DNA from: Streptomyces thermodiastaticus | GTDB taxonomy: Bacteria > Actinomycetota > Actinomycetes > Streptomycetales > Streptomycetaceae | Reading direction: 5' to 3' | DNA: 64,000 nucleotides | Assembly: GCF_014656135.1 (NCBI RefSeq) | Contig: NZ_BNBV01000001.1 | Span: 248,001-312,000 of the forward strand | Shown: piece after piece, positions 1-7,453 of the stretch | How positions within the stretch are numbered: position 1 is the first letter of the stretch | Layout of the letters: every line of letters starts with the position of its first letter | Notes under the pieces: model-generated | The model's input: only the letters and a program-made list of their open reading frames with translations | Database searches by the model: none | What the model was told of the DNA's origin: nothing | Position numbers and translations under genes: made by a program

Positions 1-1042
1 GGTGGAGGGCGGCGGCCGTGACCACGGCCCATGCGGGACGGCCGATGCCCAGAACGATGGAGGCGTACCCGGCGAGCGCGCAGCCCAGCGCGGTGCGCAC
101 GACGAACGGAGCGAGCGGGGCGAGCCTGCCGCGCCAGGGGCGGTGGAGTCCGGCCGGTGCGGTGTGCGCGCCGAGCGGGTCCTCGCCGGCCTCGGCCGCC
201 CCGACGAGGACGGGCGGCACGGTCCTGGCGGTGCTCAGCTCGTGCGCCCAGGCGCGCAGGGCCCCGGGGTCGGTGTCCGCGGGTGCGGCGAGCGCGACCT
301 CGGCGCGGATCAGCAGCCGCTCCAGGGCGCGCCGCTGCGGGGTGCGGGCGCCCGCGGCCCGCAGGGTCTGCCAGGCCGTCCGCACGGCGGCGGCCGCGGC
401 GGCGGGCGCCCGCTGGTGGCCCTCGCCCGTGCCGCGGGTGGCGGCGTACGCGCCGGCCGCGCGCAGCGCCCGCGCGGCGACCCGGCGTTCCGGGCCGTAC
501 GGGCGCGGCAGCCCGGGCGCCATGCCGACCGCCCACGCCCACGCGGCCGCGGCCAGGGTGAGCCCCACATGGCCGGGGACCTGCTCCAGCTGCTGGGGGA
601 CGAAGAGCGAGCCGGAGGTGATGAAGGTGAGCACGACATTGCCCGGCGGGCCGATCCGGGTGGCGTCGCACAGTGCCTTCTGCACGGCGGCCATCAGCGC
701 GCCGACGGTGACCAGGACCCACGGGTCTGTGGTGAACGAGGCGGCGAGCAGGGCGAGTGCCAGTCCGCCGACCATGCCGAGCACCACCCAGGCCAGGACG
801 CGGGCACGGGCGCGGTAGGGACGGTTGTGGGCATACAGGGCGCACAGCGACCCGGGCATGGTGTAAATGGCCAGATCGAGCCGGCCCAGGGCGAGCAGCG
901 TCAGGGCGGGCGGGGCCTGGGAGACGACGACGCTCAGCGCGGGCTTGAACCAGATGTCCGAGGGGCGGCCGGGCCGCAGCACACCGGCCGGCGCGAGGCA
1001 CCGGAGAAGACGGGATGCGGAGGTCGGGGTCGCGCTGCTCAT
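1..1042 (-). CDS. FUSC-family inner membrane protein, 3' end outside window
   Basis: Reading down from ATG at 1042 gives an uninterrupted frame of 347 codons to the window edge. The N-terminal region carries hydrophobic segments of the FUSC (fusaric acid resistance / aromatic acid exporter) type, including FTTDPWVLVTVGALMAAVQK and a later PPGNVVLTFITSGSLFVP stretch, then a soluble helical part rich in Ala and Arg, and near the edge a second membrane block (RTALGCALAGYASIVLGI) with the PAWAVVTAAALH signature typical of FUSC repeats. Family members are predicted efflux or envelope proteins of unknown substrate in actinobacteria. A weak AAGG lies about 10 nt before the ATG. An AT-rich palindrome lies 20 bp upstream and is probably its operator. 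The call rests on membrane topology and motif resemblance, so the family is likely but the substrate is unknown. Confidence 0.75.
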   Translation of the reverse strand, partial: MSSATPTSASRLLRCLAPAGVLRPGRPSDIWFKPALSVVVSQAPPALTLLALGRLDLAIYTMPGSLCALYAHNRPYRARARVLAWVVLGMVGGLALALLAASFTTDPWVLVTVGALMAAVQKALCDATRIGPPGNVVLTFITSGSLFVPQQLEQVPGHVGLTLAAAAWAWAVGMAPGLPRPYGPERRVAARALRAAGAYAATRGTGEGHQRAPAAAAAAVRTAWQTLRAAGARTPQRRALERLLIRAEVALAAPADTDPGALRAWAHELSTARTVPPVLVGAAEAGEDPLGAHTAPAGLHRPWRGRLAPLAPFVVRTALGCALAGYASIVLGIGRPAWAVVTAAALH

Positions 1043-1062
1043 GCCTGCAACCTTAACAGGTG

Positions 1063-1076
1063 TTTTACCAGTAAAA
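1063..1076. promoter_or_regulatory. AT-rich palindromic operator candidate
   Basis: TTTTACCAGTAAAA is a 14-bp inverted repeat (TTTTAC / GTAAAA with a 2-bp centre) in otherwise GC-rich DNA. It lies 20 bp upstream of the FUSC gene start, where a repressor would cover the promoter. No regulator gene is adjacent, so the binding protein (TetR, MarR or GntR type would all fit) is unknown. Confidence 0.5.
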
Positions 1077-1262
1077 GATTCGCTCAGGCCTCCGGAGCAG
1101 GGCGTGGGGCGGGCACGGTGGACGACGCGGGAGCGTCACGCGCTCTCCGCGTGCCCCTCCGTGCCCCCGTGCGCTCGTGTGCGCGCTGCGTGCCGCGGGC
1201 ATCGCTCGAACGACAGACCGGGCGCCGTGGGGGCTCCGGACCGTCGAACGGGGAGGTGGGGG

Positions 1263-1844
1263 GTGCAGGCGACGGCCGCACTGAGCTGGCCGCTGGTCGC
1301 GCTGTGCACGGCGACCGGGACCTACTGTCTGCTGCGGATGCGCAGCCAGGTCGCCGAGCAGCGACGGACGGCGGGCGGCGAGGCCCTCATGGGGTTCGGG
1401 ATGGCCGCCATGGCCGTACCTGCGGCGGCGTTCACGCCGCCGGGCTGGGTCTGGTCGGTCTGCGCCGCCGTCTTCGGCGCCACCGCGCTGCACGACCTGT
1501 GGCGGGCGCGGAGGAGTCCGCACCATCTGCATCACCTGGTCGGGGCGGGCGCGATGGTCTACATGTCCCTGACGATGGCCGGCGCGCCCGGCCCCCACCA
1601 CCACATGCACGGCGGGTCCGGGACACCCGTGGTCACCGGCGTCCTGCTGCTCTACTTCGCTGGGTACGTCCTGCTGTCCGGTGTCCGGCTCATACCGGCT
1701 GCCGGTCCCGCCGGGGCTGGGCCGACAGCGGGCACCGGCGCCGCAGACGGGGGCGGTCCGGGCTGGGGCGACCGCCCGGAGCTGGCACGGGCCTGCCGCC
1801 TGTCGATGGGGATGGCGATGGTGGCGATGCTGCTGACCATGTGA
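1263..1844 (+). CDS. DUF5134 membrane protein
   Basis: A 193-residue protein starting at GTG (VQATAALSWP), preceded by a GGGAGGTGG stretch that acts as a close ribosome site. It has about five hydrophobic segments and an N-terminal CTATGTYCLLRM helix typical of DUF5134. Two histidine-rich patches stand out: HHLHH around residues 82-86, before a membrane segment, and HHHMHGG after it, possibly a metal site at the membrane face (inference). Function is unknown for the family. In actinobacteria DUF5134 genes are often found beside M56 peptidase genes, and such a gene follows here after 141 bp on the same strand. The open frame extends upstream to 867, but that part looks non-coding (Arg/Pro-rich, no family match), which supports the GTG start. 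Confidence 0.75.
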   Translation: MQATAALSWPLVALCTATGTYCLLRMRSQVAEQRRTAGGEALMGFGMAAMAVPAAAFTPPGWVWSVCAAVFGATALHDLWRARRSPHHLHHLVGAGAMVYMSLTMAGAPGPHHHMHGGSGTPVVTGVLLLYFAGYVLLSGVRLIPAAGPAGAGPTAGTGAADGGGPGWGDRPELARACRLSMGMAMVAMLLTM

Positions 1845-1973
1845 CGGGCGGCTGCGAAGGGTGCCGACTACACCGGTCTCAGGCAGGCACGCGCAGGAAC
1901 GACGCAGCGCACCGCGCCGTAATCTGTGTCACTTCGCCGCTCGGGTGCGCACCCATGAGCGCGGGGCCGCTCT

Positions 1974-1979
1974 TATGGT
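1974..1979 (+). promoter_or_regulatory. -10 element for leaderless M56 peptidase mRNA
   Basis: TATGGT ends 6 nt before the ATG at 1986, which would place transcription start at the start codon. No clear -35 is visible. Confidence 0.45.
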
Positions 1980-1985
1980 GCTCGC

Positions 1986-2921
1986 ATGATGGTCCCCGCG
2001 GTGCTGTTGCTGCTCGGTGCCCTCACCGCCGTCGCTGCTCCCCGTCTGCTCGCCCGGGCCGACTGGGCGGAGCGGGAACCGGTGGTGGCGCTGTGGGTGT
2101 GGCAGTGCGTGGTGGTCGCCGTCCTGCTGTGCTGCGCGCTGTCGATGACCTTGAGTGCGGCGGCGGCCTGGCAGGCGGTGCGCGGTCATGTCTTCGCGCC
2201 GGCGCCGCGCGGGGTGGTGGAGGCCTACGCCTTCGGCACGCCCGGCGCCTGGGCGCCCGTCACCGCGGTGACGCTCGCGTGCGGTGCCGCGTGGAGCGCG
2301 GCGATGCTGGTCCGCGAGATCGTGCGGGCCCGGGCCCGGCGACGGCGTCGGCGTGCCGAACTCCTCGAGCGGGCCCCGCTGCTGCCCGGCGAGGAACCCG
2401 GCACGGGCCGGCTCGTGGTGCTGGAGAGCGACCGGTCGGAGGCCTGGTGGCTGCCCGGCACGGCGCCCCGGCTGGTGGTGACCACGGCCGCGCTGCGCCG
2501 GCTGAAGGGACGGCAGCTGGACGCCGTGCTCGCCCACGAGCAGGGGCACGCGCGCGCCCGGCACGACTGGCTGCTGCACTGCTCGGCCGCGCTGGCGGAG
2601 GGTTTCCCTCAGGTGCCGGTGTTCGCCGCGTTCCGGGACGAGATGCACCGCCTGGTCGAACTCGCCGCCGACGACATGGCGTCGCGCCGCTTCGGCCGGC
2701 TGACCACCGCGCTCGCGCTGGTGGAACTGAACGAGGAACGGGGGGTGTTCGGCCCCTGCCCCGCCGCGCAGACGCAGGTGCCGCAGCGCGTGCACCGCCT
2801 GCTCACGCCGTGGGACCGGCTGCCCGCGCTGCGGCGTCTGCGGCTGACGGCGGTCGCCTCGCTGGTGCCCGCCGTGCCGGTGCTGGTGGCCGTCGTGCCG
2901 GGGCTGCGGGCCCTGGGCTGA
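1986..2921 (+). CDS. M56 (BlaR1/MecR1-type) membrane metallopeptidase
   Basis: A 311-residue integral membrane zinc protease. Two N-terminal membrane helices (residues about 3-20 and 35-60) and another near 90-110 are followed by a basic stretch and a cytoplasmic protease domain with the zinc motif HEQGH (H184, H188) and a downstream ELAADDMA acidic motif supplying the third ligand. A final hydrophobic segment closes the protein. BlaR1-like proteins cleave a partner repressor, normally BlaI/MecI, but this protein lacks a sensor penicillin-binding domain and no BlaI gene is seen nearby. Start is ATG-ATG at 1986/1989 without a Shine-Dalgarno site; a -10 directly upstream suggests a leaderless transcript. 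The neighbouring DUF5134 gene is probably a functional partner. Substrate is unknown. Confidence 0.85.
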   Translation: MMVPAVLLLLGALTAVAAPRLLARADWAEREPVVALWVWQCVVVAVLLCCALSMTLSAAAAWQAVRGHVFAPAPRGVVEAYAFGTPGAWAPVTAVTLACGAAWSAAMLVREIVRARARRRRRRAELLERAPLLPGEEPGTGRLVVLESDRSEAWWLPGTAPRLVVTTAALRRLKGRQLDAVLAHEQGHARARHDWLLHCSAALAEGFPQVPVFAAFRDEMHRLVELAADDMASRRFGRLTTALALVELNEERGVFGPCPAAQTQVPQRVHRLLTPWDRLPALRRLRLTAVASLVPAVPVLVAVVPGLRALG

Positions 2922-3142
2922 CACCCGGCCGGCCGACCAGAGAAGACGGACGCGGGACGTGCTGCCGCCCGGGCCGGGACGGGACGGACCGGGGCCGGCC
3001 GGCTCGCGTGGGGACCGGCGAGGCCGTGCGTCCCGTTTCCGCTCCGGCGGATCCCGTCGGCGGATCGCTCCCGCGGATCCCCCGTTCGCGTGTCCGGCCG
3101 GTCGCACGGTTTCACCCGCGGGCGGCCGGTCAGGATCGCGGT

Positions 3143-3847
3143 ATGCGTCCCGCGTCCGTCACCTCCGCGCCCGCGCCGGCCCGTCCCCGCGGGCCGCGGT
3201 CGCCCGTCTGCCGCGCCCTGTGGATCCTCGCCGGGTGTTCCGCCGTGCTGTGGGCCCTGGTCGCCGTGCGGTGGCCGCCGCTGATGCGATGCGACGAAGC
3301 GGTGGCCCGCGCCTTTCACCGCTGGGCGGTCACCGATCACGGCACGACCCACGTCGCCCGCTTCCTCACCGACTGGGTGTGGGACCCGCTGACCATGCGG
3401 CTGCTGTGCGTGGCGGTCGCACTGGGGCTCGCCGTGCGCCGGCCGGCCAGGTTCGACGCCCTGTGGCTGGTGGCCGCCACGGCGCTGGGCCTGCTGCTGC
3501 AGTACGGGGTGAAGGCGGCGGTCGGCCGGCCGCGCCCCGTCTGGCCGGACCCGGTGGACACCGCCCGCCAGGCGGCCTTCCCGTCGGGGCACGCCATGAC
3601 CGCGGCGGTGGTGTGCGGGCTGCTGCTGTGGCTGCTGCACCGTCACGGCGCCGGGCGCGCGCTCTGGCCGGCGGCCGTGGTCCTCGCCGGGGTCTCGGTC
3701 GTGGGCGTGGGGCTGACCCGGGTCTGGCTGGGAGTCCACTGGCTCTCGGACGTCGTCGGCGGCTGGCTGCTGGGCGCGACCGTGGCAGCCGCCGCGGCGG
3801 CTGTGCACGATCCGGCGCGAAAGCGGTGGCCGGCGAAGGTGTTGTAG
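3143..3847 (+). CDS. PAP2-family membrane phosphatase
   Basis: A 234-residue phosphatidic-acid-phosphatase-type protein with six membrane segments. The three PAP2 signature motifs are all present: KAAVGRPRP (motif 1), PSGHAMTAA (motif 2) and TRVWLGVHWLSDV (motif 3, catalytic His). It probably dephosphorylates a lipid or polyprenyl (di)phosphate at the outer face of the membrane. The start at ATG 3143 has no good ribosome site, but CAGGAT ends 6 nt upstream and could be the -10 of a leaderless message. The same frame is open far upstream to the window edge, but only the part after 3143 looks like protein. It ends 6 bp before the HAD gene, so the two are likely co-transcribed. Confidence 0.88.
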   Translation: MRPASVTSAPAPARPRGPRSPVCRALWILAGCSAVLWALVAVRWPPLMRCDEAVARAFHRWAVTDHGTTHVARFLTDWVWDPLTMRLLCVAVALGLAVRRPARFDALWLVAATALGLLLQYGVKAAVGRPRPVWPDPVDTARQAAFPSGHAMTAAVVCGLLLWLLHRHGAGRALWPAAVVLAGVSVVGVGLTRVWLGVHWLSDVVGGWLLGATVAAAAAAVHDPARKRWPAKVL

Positions 3848-3853
3848 GCGACG

Positions 3854-4561
3854 ATGCTCCCCATGCTCGCTGTCCTCTTCGACTTCTCCGGCACCCTCTT
3901 CCGCATCGAGTCCGCCGAGTCCTGGCTGAGCGCCGTGCTGGACGCGGCCGGTCTGGCACTCGACCCCGCGGCGCTGGCCGGGACGGCACGCGCCCTGGAG
4001 GAGGCCGGGGCGCTCCCCGGCGGGGCACCGCCCCGCCGCGTCCCGGACGACCTGGCCGAGCTGTGGCGGATCCGGGACCGCAGCGCCGAACTGCACCGGG
4101 CCGCCTACACCGGTCTGTCCCGGCGGGTGCCCCTGCCCGATCCGGCGCTGCACGACGCGCTGTACGAACGGCACATGACGCCGGCCGCCTGGTCCCCCTA
4201 CCCGGACGCCCTCGGAGTGCTGCGCACCCTGCGCGAGCGCGGGATAGCGGTGGGTGTGGTCAGCAACATCGGCTGGGATCTGCGCCCGGTGTTCCGGGAG
4301 CACGGCCTGGACCCGTATGTCGACACCTACGTCCTGTCGTACGAGCACGGCATCCAGAAACCGGACCCGAGGCTGTTCGAGAAGGCCTGCACACGGCTCG
4401 GCGCCGACCCGCGGCAGGTGCTCATGGTGGGTGACAGCCGCCACGCGGACGGCGGGGCGTCGGCTCTCGGCTGCCGGGTGCACTTCGTGGACCATCTGCC
4501 GGTGGCCGAGCGGCCGGACGGACTGCGGCCGGTGCTGGACCTGGTGGGCCGGCCGGACTGA
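3854..4561 (+). CDS. HAD-superfamily hydrolase
   Basis: A 235-residue haloacid-dehalogenase-like protein (second possible ATG at 3863). Motif I is LFDFSGTL with nucleophile Asp10; motif II is VVSNIG, motif III the Lys in IQKPDPRLF, motif IV VGDSRHADGGA. Between motifs I and II lies a helical cap (C1 type). The residue two after the nucleophile, which in most HAD phosphatases is Asp acting as general acid/base, is Ser here (DFS), so it may be a phosphatase with altered chemistry or another HAD activity. It lies immediately downstream of the PAP2 gene on the same strand. Substrate cannot be read from sequence. Confidence 0.85.
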   Translation: MLPMLAVLFDFSGTLFRIESAESWLSAVLDAAGLALDPAALAGTARALEEAGALPGGAPPRRVPDDLAELWRIRDRSAELHRAAYTGLSRRVPLPDPALHDALYERHMTPAAWSPYPDALGVLRTLRERGIAVGVVSNIGWDLRPVFREHGLDPYVDTYVLSYEHGIQKPDPRLFEKACTRLGADPRQVLMVGDSRHADGGASALGCRVHFVDHLPVAERPDGLRPVLDLVGRPD

Positions 4562-4714
4562 GCCCAGGCGCCGGCCGCCGTGGGGCGGGCGTCGCCCCTG
4601 AGCGACGGCACACGGCCGCCGGAGGCGACGAACGGCTCGTCCCGGACAATCCCCCGCATTGCCCGAGACGAGCCGACGCGCCGACCAGCCCCGCGCCGGG
4701 GTGGCCGACCCGAG

Positions 4715-4738
4715 TATAGTTGGCTGGCAGCCAGTCAA
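4715..4738 (+). promoter_or_regulatory. Promoter -10 and TetR autoregulatory operator
   Basis: TATAGT (4715-4720) is followed directly by TTGGCTGGCAGCCAGTCAA (4720-4738), an inverted repeat with 8 of 9 matching bases per arm. The expected transcription start falls inside the palindrome, 16 bp before the GTG of the TetR gene, the standard layout for autorepression. Confidence 0.7.
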
Positions 4739-4754
4739 TGCAAGGAGTTACACC

Positions 4755-5450
4755 GTGTCCCCCCGCAGCGCCTCGGCGAATGAAGAGTTGCGACAGCGTT
4801 CCCGGGAGCGGCTGCTGCAGGCGGCGGTCGAGCTGGTGGGTGAGCGCGGCTACGACGCGACGACCCTGGGCGACATCGCCGACCGGGCCGGATCGGCCCG
4901 CGGACTGGTGTCGTACTACTTCCCCGGCAAACGGCAGCTGGTCCAGTCCGCCGTGCACCGCCTGATGCATCTGACACTGCAGGAGGCACTGGAGCGGGAT
5001 CCGCACACCGAGGACGGCCGGGAGCGGCTGGCCCGCGCGATCGACGCGATCCTGGGACTGGCCCGCGACCGACCGGTGCTGATGCGCCAGCACATGGCGG
5101 GCATCCTGCAGGCCGAGGGGTTCGTGCAGTGCCCCGAGCAGCAGCGGCTGTCCCATCTGCTGCGGGACACCGTCGCCCGGAACGGCTCCTTGGACGTGGA
5201 CGCCGACTATCGCAAGCTGCGCTCCCAGCTCATGGGGGCGGTCTACACGGCGCTGATCCCGGGTGCGCCGATGCCGGTGGCCGCGCTGCGGGCGGAGCTG
5301 TTCGAACGCTACCGGCTCGACTGGCGTCTGGGTGTGCCCCCGGGCGACACGAACGACGAGAAGAAGGACGGCGGCCCGGGCGGCCCGGGCACCTCCCGCA
5401 CCGGCGCCGCCGGAACCTCGCGGCGGCCGACCGGACGGCCGGAGCGGTAG
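4755..5450 (+). CDS. TetR/AcrR-family transcriptional regulator
   Basis: A 231-residue regulator. The N-terminal helix-turn-helix (about residues 13-60) reads SRERLLQAAVELVGERGYDA, then TTLGDIADRAGSARGLVSYYF with the typical recognition-helix YYF ending. The C-terminal part is a helical ligand/dimerisation domain with a disordered Gly/Pro/Arg tail. GTG at 4755 is preceded by AAGGAG at 4742-4747 with 7-nt spacing, which decides the start over upstream alternatives. A palindrome overlapping its own promoter indicates autorepression. The target beyond itself may be the downstream FprA-like reductase 139 bp away on the same strand, but that gene has no copy of the palindrome. Confidence 0.9.
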   Translation: MSPRSASANEELRQRSRERLLQAAVELVGERGYDATTLGDIADRAGSARGLVSYYFPGKRQLVQSAVHRLMHLTLQEALERDPHTEDGRERLARAIDAILGLARDRPVLMRQHMAGILQAEGFVQCPEQQRLSHLLRDTVARNGSLDVDADYRKLRSQLMGAVYTALIPGAPMPVAALRAELFERYRLDWRLGVPPGDTNDEKKDGGPGGPGTSRTGAAGTSRRPTGRPER

Positions 5451-5589
5451 GGGCCCGGGCGCTGCCGGGCGTGGTGCGCGGGCGGGCGACACGCCCGCCC
5501 GGCGTCTTTCCACTCCCGCGCGGGGTCGCCTGCTGCCATGCTGGAGGCATCAGCGATCTCCTCCGACCGCCGGGGTAAGGAGTTCCGCC

Positions 5590-6936
5590 GTGCTGCGTGT
5601 CGCCGTCGTCGGCTCGGGGCCGAGCGGGTGCTACACCGCTCAGAGCCTCGTCCAGCAGGACTCCTCCGTACGCGTCGACGTCCTGGACCGGCTGCCGTGC
5701 CCGTACGGGCTGGTGCGCTACGGGGTGGCGCCGGACCACGAGAAGATCAAGTCCCTGCAGAACAGCCTGCGCACGGTGCTGGAGCACGAGCGGGTCCGCT
5801 TCCTGGGGTGCGTGCAGGTCGGCGGCCCCGGCGGGCTGCCGGTCCGCCGGCTGCGCGAGCTGTACCACGCGGTGGTGTACTGCGTGGGCGCCGCGGCCGA
5901 CCGCCGTCTCGGCATTCCGGGCGAGGATCTGCCGGGGAGCTGGTCGGCGACCGAGTTCGTGTCCTGGTACAGCGCCCACCCGGACGCGGTGGACGCCGGT
6001 TACCTGCGAGGCGTGCACAGCGCCGTGGTCGTCGGCGTGGGCAACGTGGCCGTCGACGTCGCCCGCATGCTGGCCCGCCGCCCCGAGGAGCTGACCGCCA
6101 CCGACATGCCCGAGGCGGCCCTGGCCGCACTGGCCGCCGGCACGGTGCGCGAGATCCACATGGTGGGCCGGCGCGGCCCGTCCCAGGCCCGCTTCACCAC
6201 CAAGGAACTGCGCGAACTGGGGTCCCTGTCCGGTGCCGGGGTCGTCGTGGATCCCGACGAGCTGGCTCTGGATCCCGCGTACGCCGACCCTTCGGGCCTT
6301 CCCGCCGCCCAGCGGCGCAATGTCGAGGTGCTGCACGGGTGGGCGGCCGCCCCGGCGCGGGGTGCGGAGCGCCGTGTCCGGCTGCGTTTCTTCCTCCGGC
6401 CCGTCGAGGTCCTGGAACGGGGCGGCCGGGTGGCGGGCGTGCGGTTCGAGCGGACGGTGCCCGACGGGCAGGGCGGCATCACCGGGACCGGACGGTACGA
6501 GGACGTGGCCGCGCAGTTGCTGCTGCGCTCGGTGGGCTATCGCGGCGTTCCGCTGGACGGGCTGCCGTTCGACGCGGTCACCGGCACCGTGCCGCACAAG
6601 GAGGGGCGGGTGCTGCGCGACGGGGCGGTCGCTGCGGGCGAGTACGTGGCCGGGTGGATCAAGCGGGGGCCGACCGGTGTGATCGGCACCAACCGGCCGT
6701 GCGCGAAGGAGACGGTGACGTCGCTGCTCGCCGACGCGCCCGCGCTCATGCGGGTACAGGTGCCCGAGGACGCCGTGGCGGTGCTGCGCGCCGACGGTGT
6801 GGAGCCGGTCGAGTGGGACGGCTGGCAGGCGATCGAACGCGCCGAGGCGCGGCTCGGGGCCTCGCTGGGGCGCGGTGTGGTCAAGCTCCCGGACTGGGAT
6901 TCGCTGCGGGCGGCGGCCGCCGGCCGGGACGTCTGA
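5590..6936 (+). CDS. FprA-like ferredoxin/adrenodoxin-type NADP+ reductase
   Basis: A 448-residue flavoenzyme matching the adrenodoxin-reductase / mycobacterial FprA family in length and motif order. The FAD-binding Rossmann motif GSGPSG starts at residue 8, followed by CPYGLVRYGVAPDHEKIK. The NADP-binding domain is marked by VVVGVGNVAVDVARML and VGRRGPSQARFTTKEL. Near the C-terminus IKRGPTGVIGTNRPCAKETV is the conserved FAD-site signature. It transfers electrons between NADPH and a ferredoxin, for example for cytochromes P450, in the cytosol. GTG at 5590 has AAGGAG 7 nt upstream. No P450 or ferredoxin gene lies in the window. A TetR gene precedes it. Confidence 0.9.
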   Translation: MLRVAVVGSGPSGCYTAQSLVQQDSSVRVDVLDRLPCPYGLVRYGVAPDHEKIKSLQNSLRTVLEHERVRFLGCVQVGGPGGLPVRRLRELYHAVVYCVGAAADRRLGIPGEDLPGSWSATEFVSWYSAHPDAVDAGYLRGVHSAVVVGVGNVAVDVARMLARRPEELTATDMPEAALAALAAGTVREIHMVGRRGPSQARFTTKELRELGSLSGAGVVVDPDELALDPAYADPSGLPAAQRRNVEVLHGWAAAPARGAERRVRLRFFLRPVEVLERGGRVAGVRFERTVPDGQGGITGTGRYEDVAAQLLLRSVGYRGVPLDGLPFDAVTGTVPHKEGRVLRDGAVAAGEYVAGWIKRGPTGVIGTNRPCAKETVTSLLADAPALMRVQVPEDAVAVLRADGVEPVEWDGWQAIERAEARLGASLGRGVVKLPDWDSLRAAAAGRDV

Positions 6937-6973
6937 CCGGGGCGCCCGTGCGCGTGCGGCCCGGCGGGCCCGC

Positions 6974-7390
6974 TCAGCCGGTCGCGGTGCGCGCTGCCTG
7001 CCGGGCCGCGGCGTCGAGCACGCTGTCGATCAGGCCGGGGAAGAGCGTGTCGAGGTCGTCGCGGCGCACGTCGTTCATCTTGGCGGTGCCCCGGTAGACC
7101 TGCCAGATCACCCCGGCCTCGCGCAGCACCCGGAAGTGGTGCGTGGTGGTCGACTTGGAGACCGGCAGGTCGAAACAGGAGCAGGACAGCTCCCGGCCGG
7201 CCTCGGCCAGCCGGCGCACGATCTGCAGCCGCAGAGGGTCGGACAGCGCGTGCAGGACGCCCTCCAGGCGGATGTCCTCCCGCACGGGGTGCGGAAGGGC
7301 ACGGCTGCCGGCAGCGGGAACGGTGACGGTCACAGCGGGCTCCACTTCGTACGGACCTTCCATGGTACGAAGGACGTCGTAGTTTGACAT
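6974..7390 (-). CDS. ArsR-type winged-helix regulator of the OYE gene
   Basis: A 138-residue protein (138 if started at 7390, 129 from the ATG at 7363). The core RLEGVLHALSDPLRLQIVRR and DLPVSKSTTTHHFRVLREAG is an ArsR winged helix. A CSC pair (C70, C72) sits at the start of the DNA-binding unit, where classical ArsR proteins have their metal-binding CxC. Here it may be a thiol redox or electrophile sensor, fitting the divergently encoded old yellow enzyme that reduces electrophilic enones (inference). The 63-bp divergent region has repeated CGTAC boxes, probably its operator. Similar ArsR-OYE pairs are widespread in Streptomyces. Confidence 0.85.
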   Translation of the reverse strand: MSNYDVLRTMEGPYEVEPAVTVTVPAAGSRALPHPVREDIRLEGVLHALSDPLRLQIVRRLAEAGRELSCSCFDLPVSKSTTTHHFRVLREAGVIWQVYRGTAKMNDVRRDDLDTLFPGLIDSVLDAAARQAARTATG

Positions 7391-7418
7391 CTGCCGTACT
7401 ATGACGACTATCGTACTA
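7345..7418. promoter_or_regulatory. Divergent promoter/operator of ArsR and OYE genes
   Basis: A perfect -35 TTGACA (7384-7389) faces the OYE gene, with TATCGT (7409-7414) as a possible -10 at a long 19-bp spacing. CGTACTA occurs twice as a direct repeat at 7395-7401 and 7412-7418 (17-bp period, flanking the -10). An inverted pair CTTCGTAC (7345-7352) / GTACGAAG (7365-7372) lies over the start region of the regulator. All share CGTAC, which is probably the recognition half-site. Confidence 0.55.
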
Positions 7419-7453
7419 GCTTGCCATCGGTCCCGTAACGATTGGAGCCCGAC

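Noticed and set aside
2..3142. A long plus-strand open frame before the PAP2 gene
   Set aside because: It crosses the FUSC, DUF5134 and M56 genes in wrong frames; only the part from 3143 encodes protein-like sequence.
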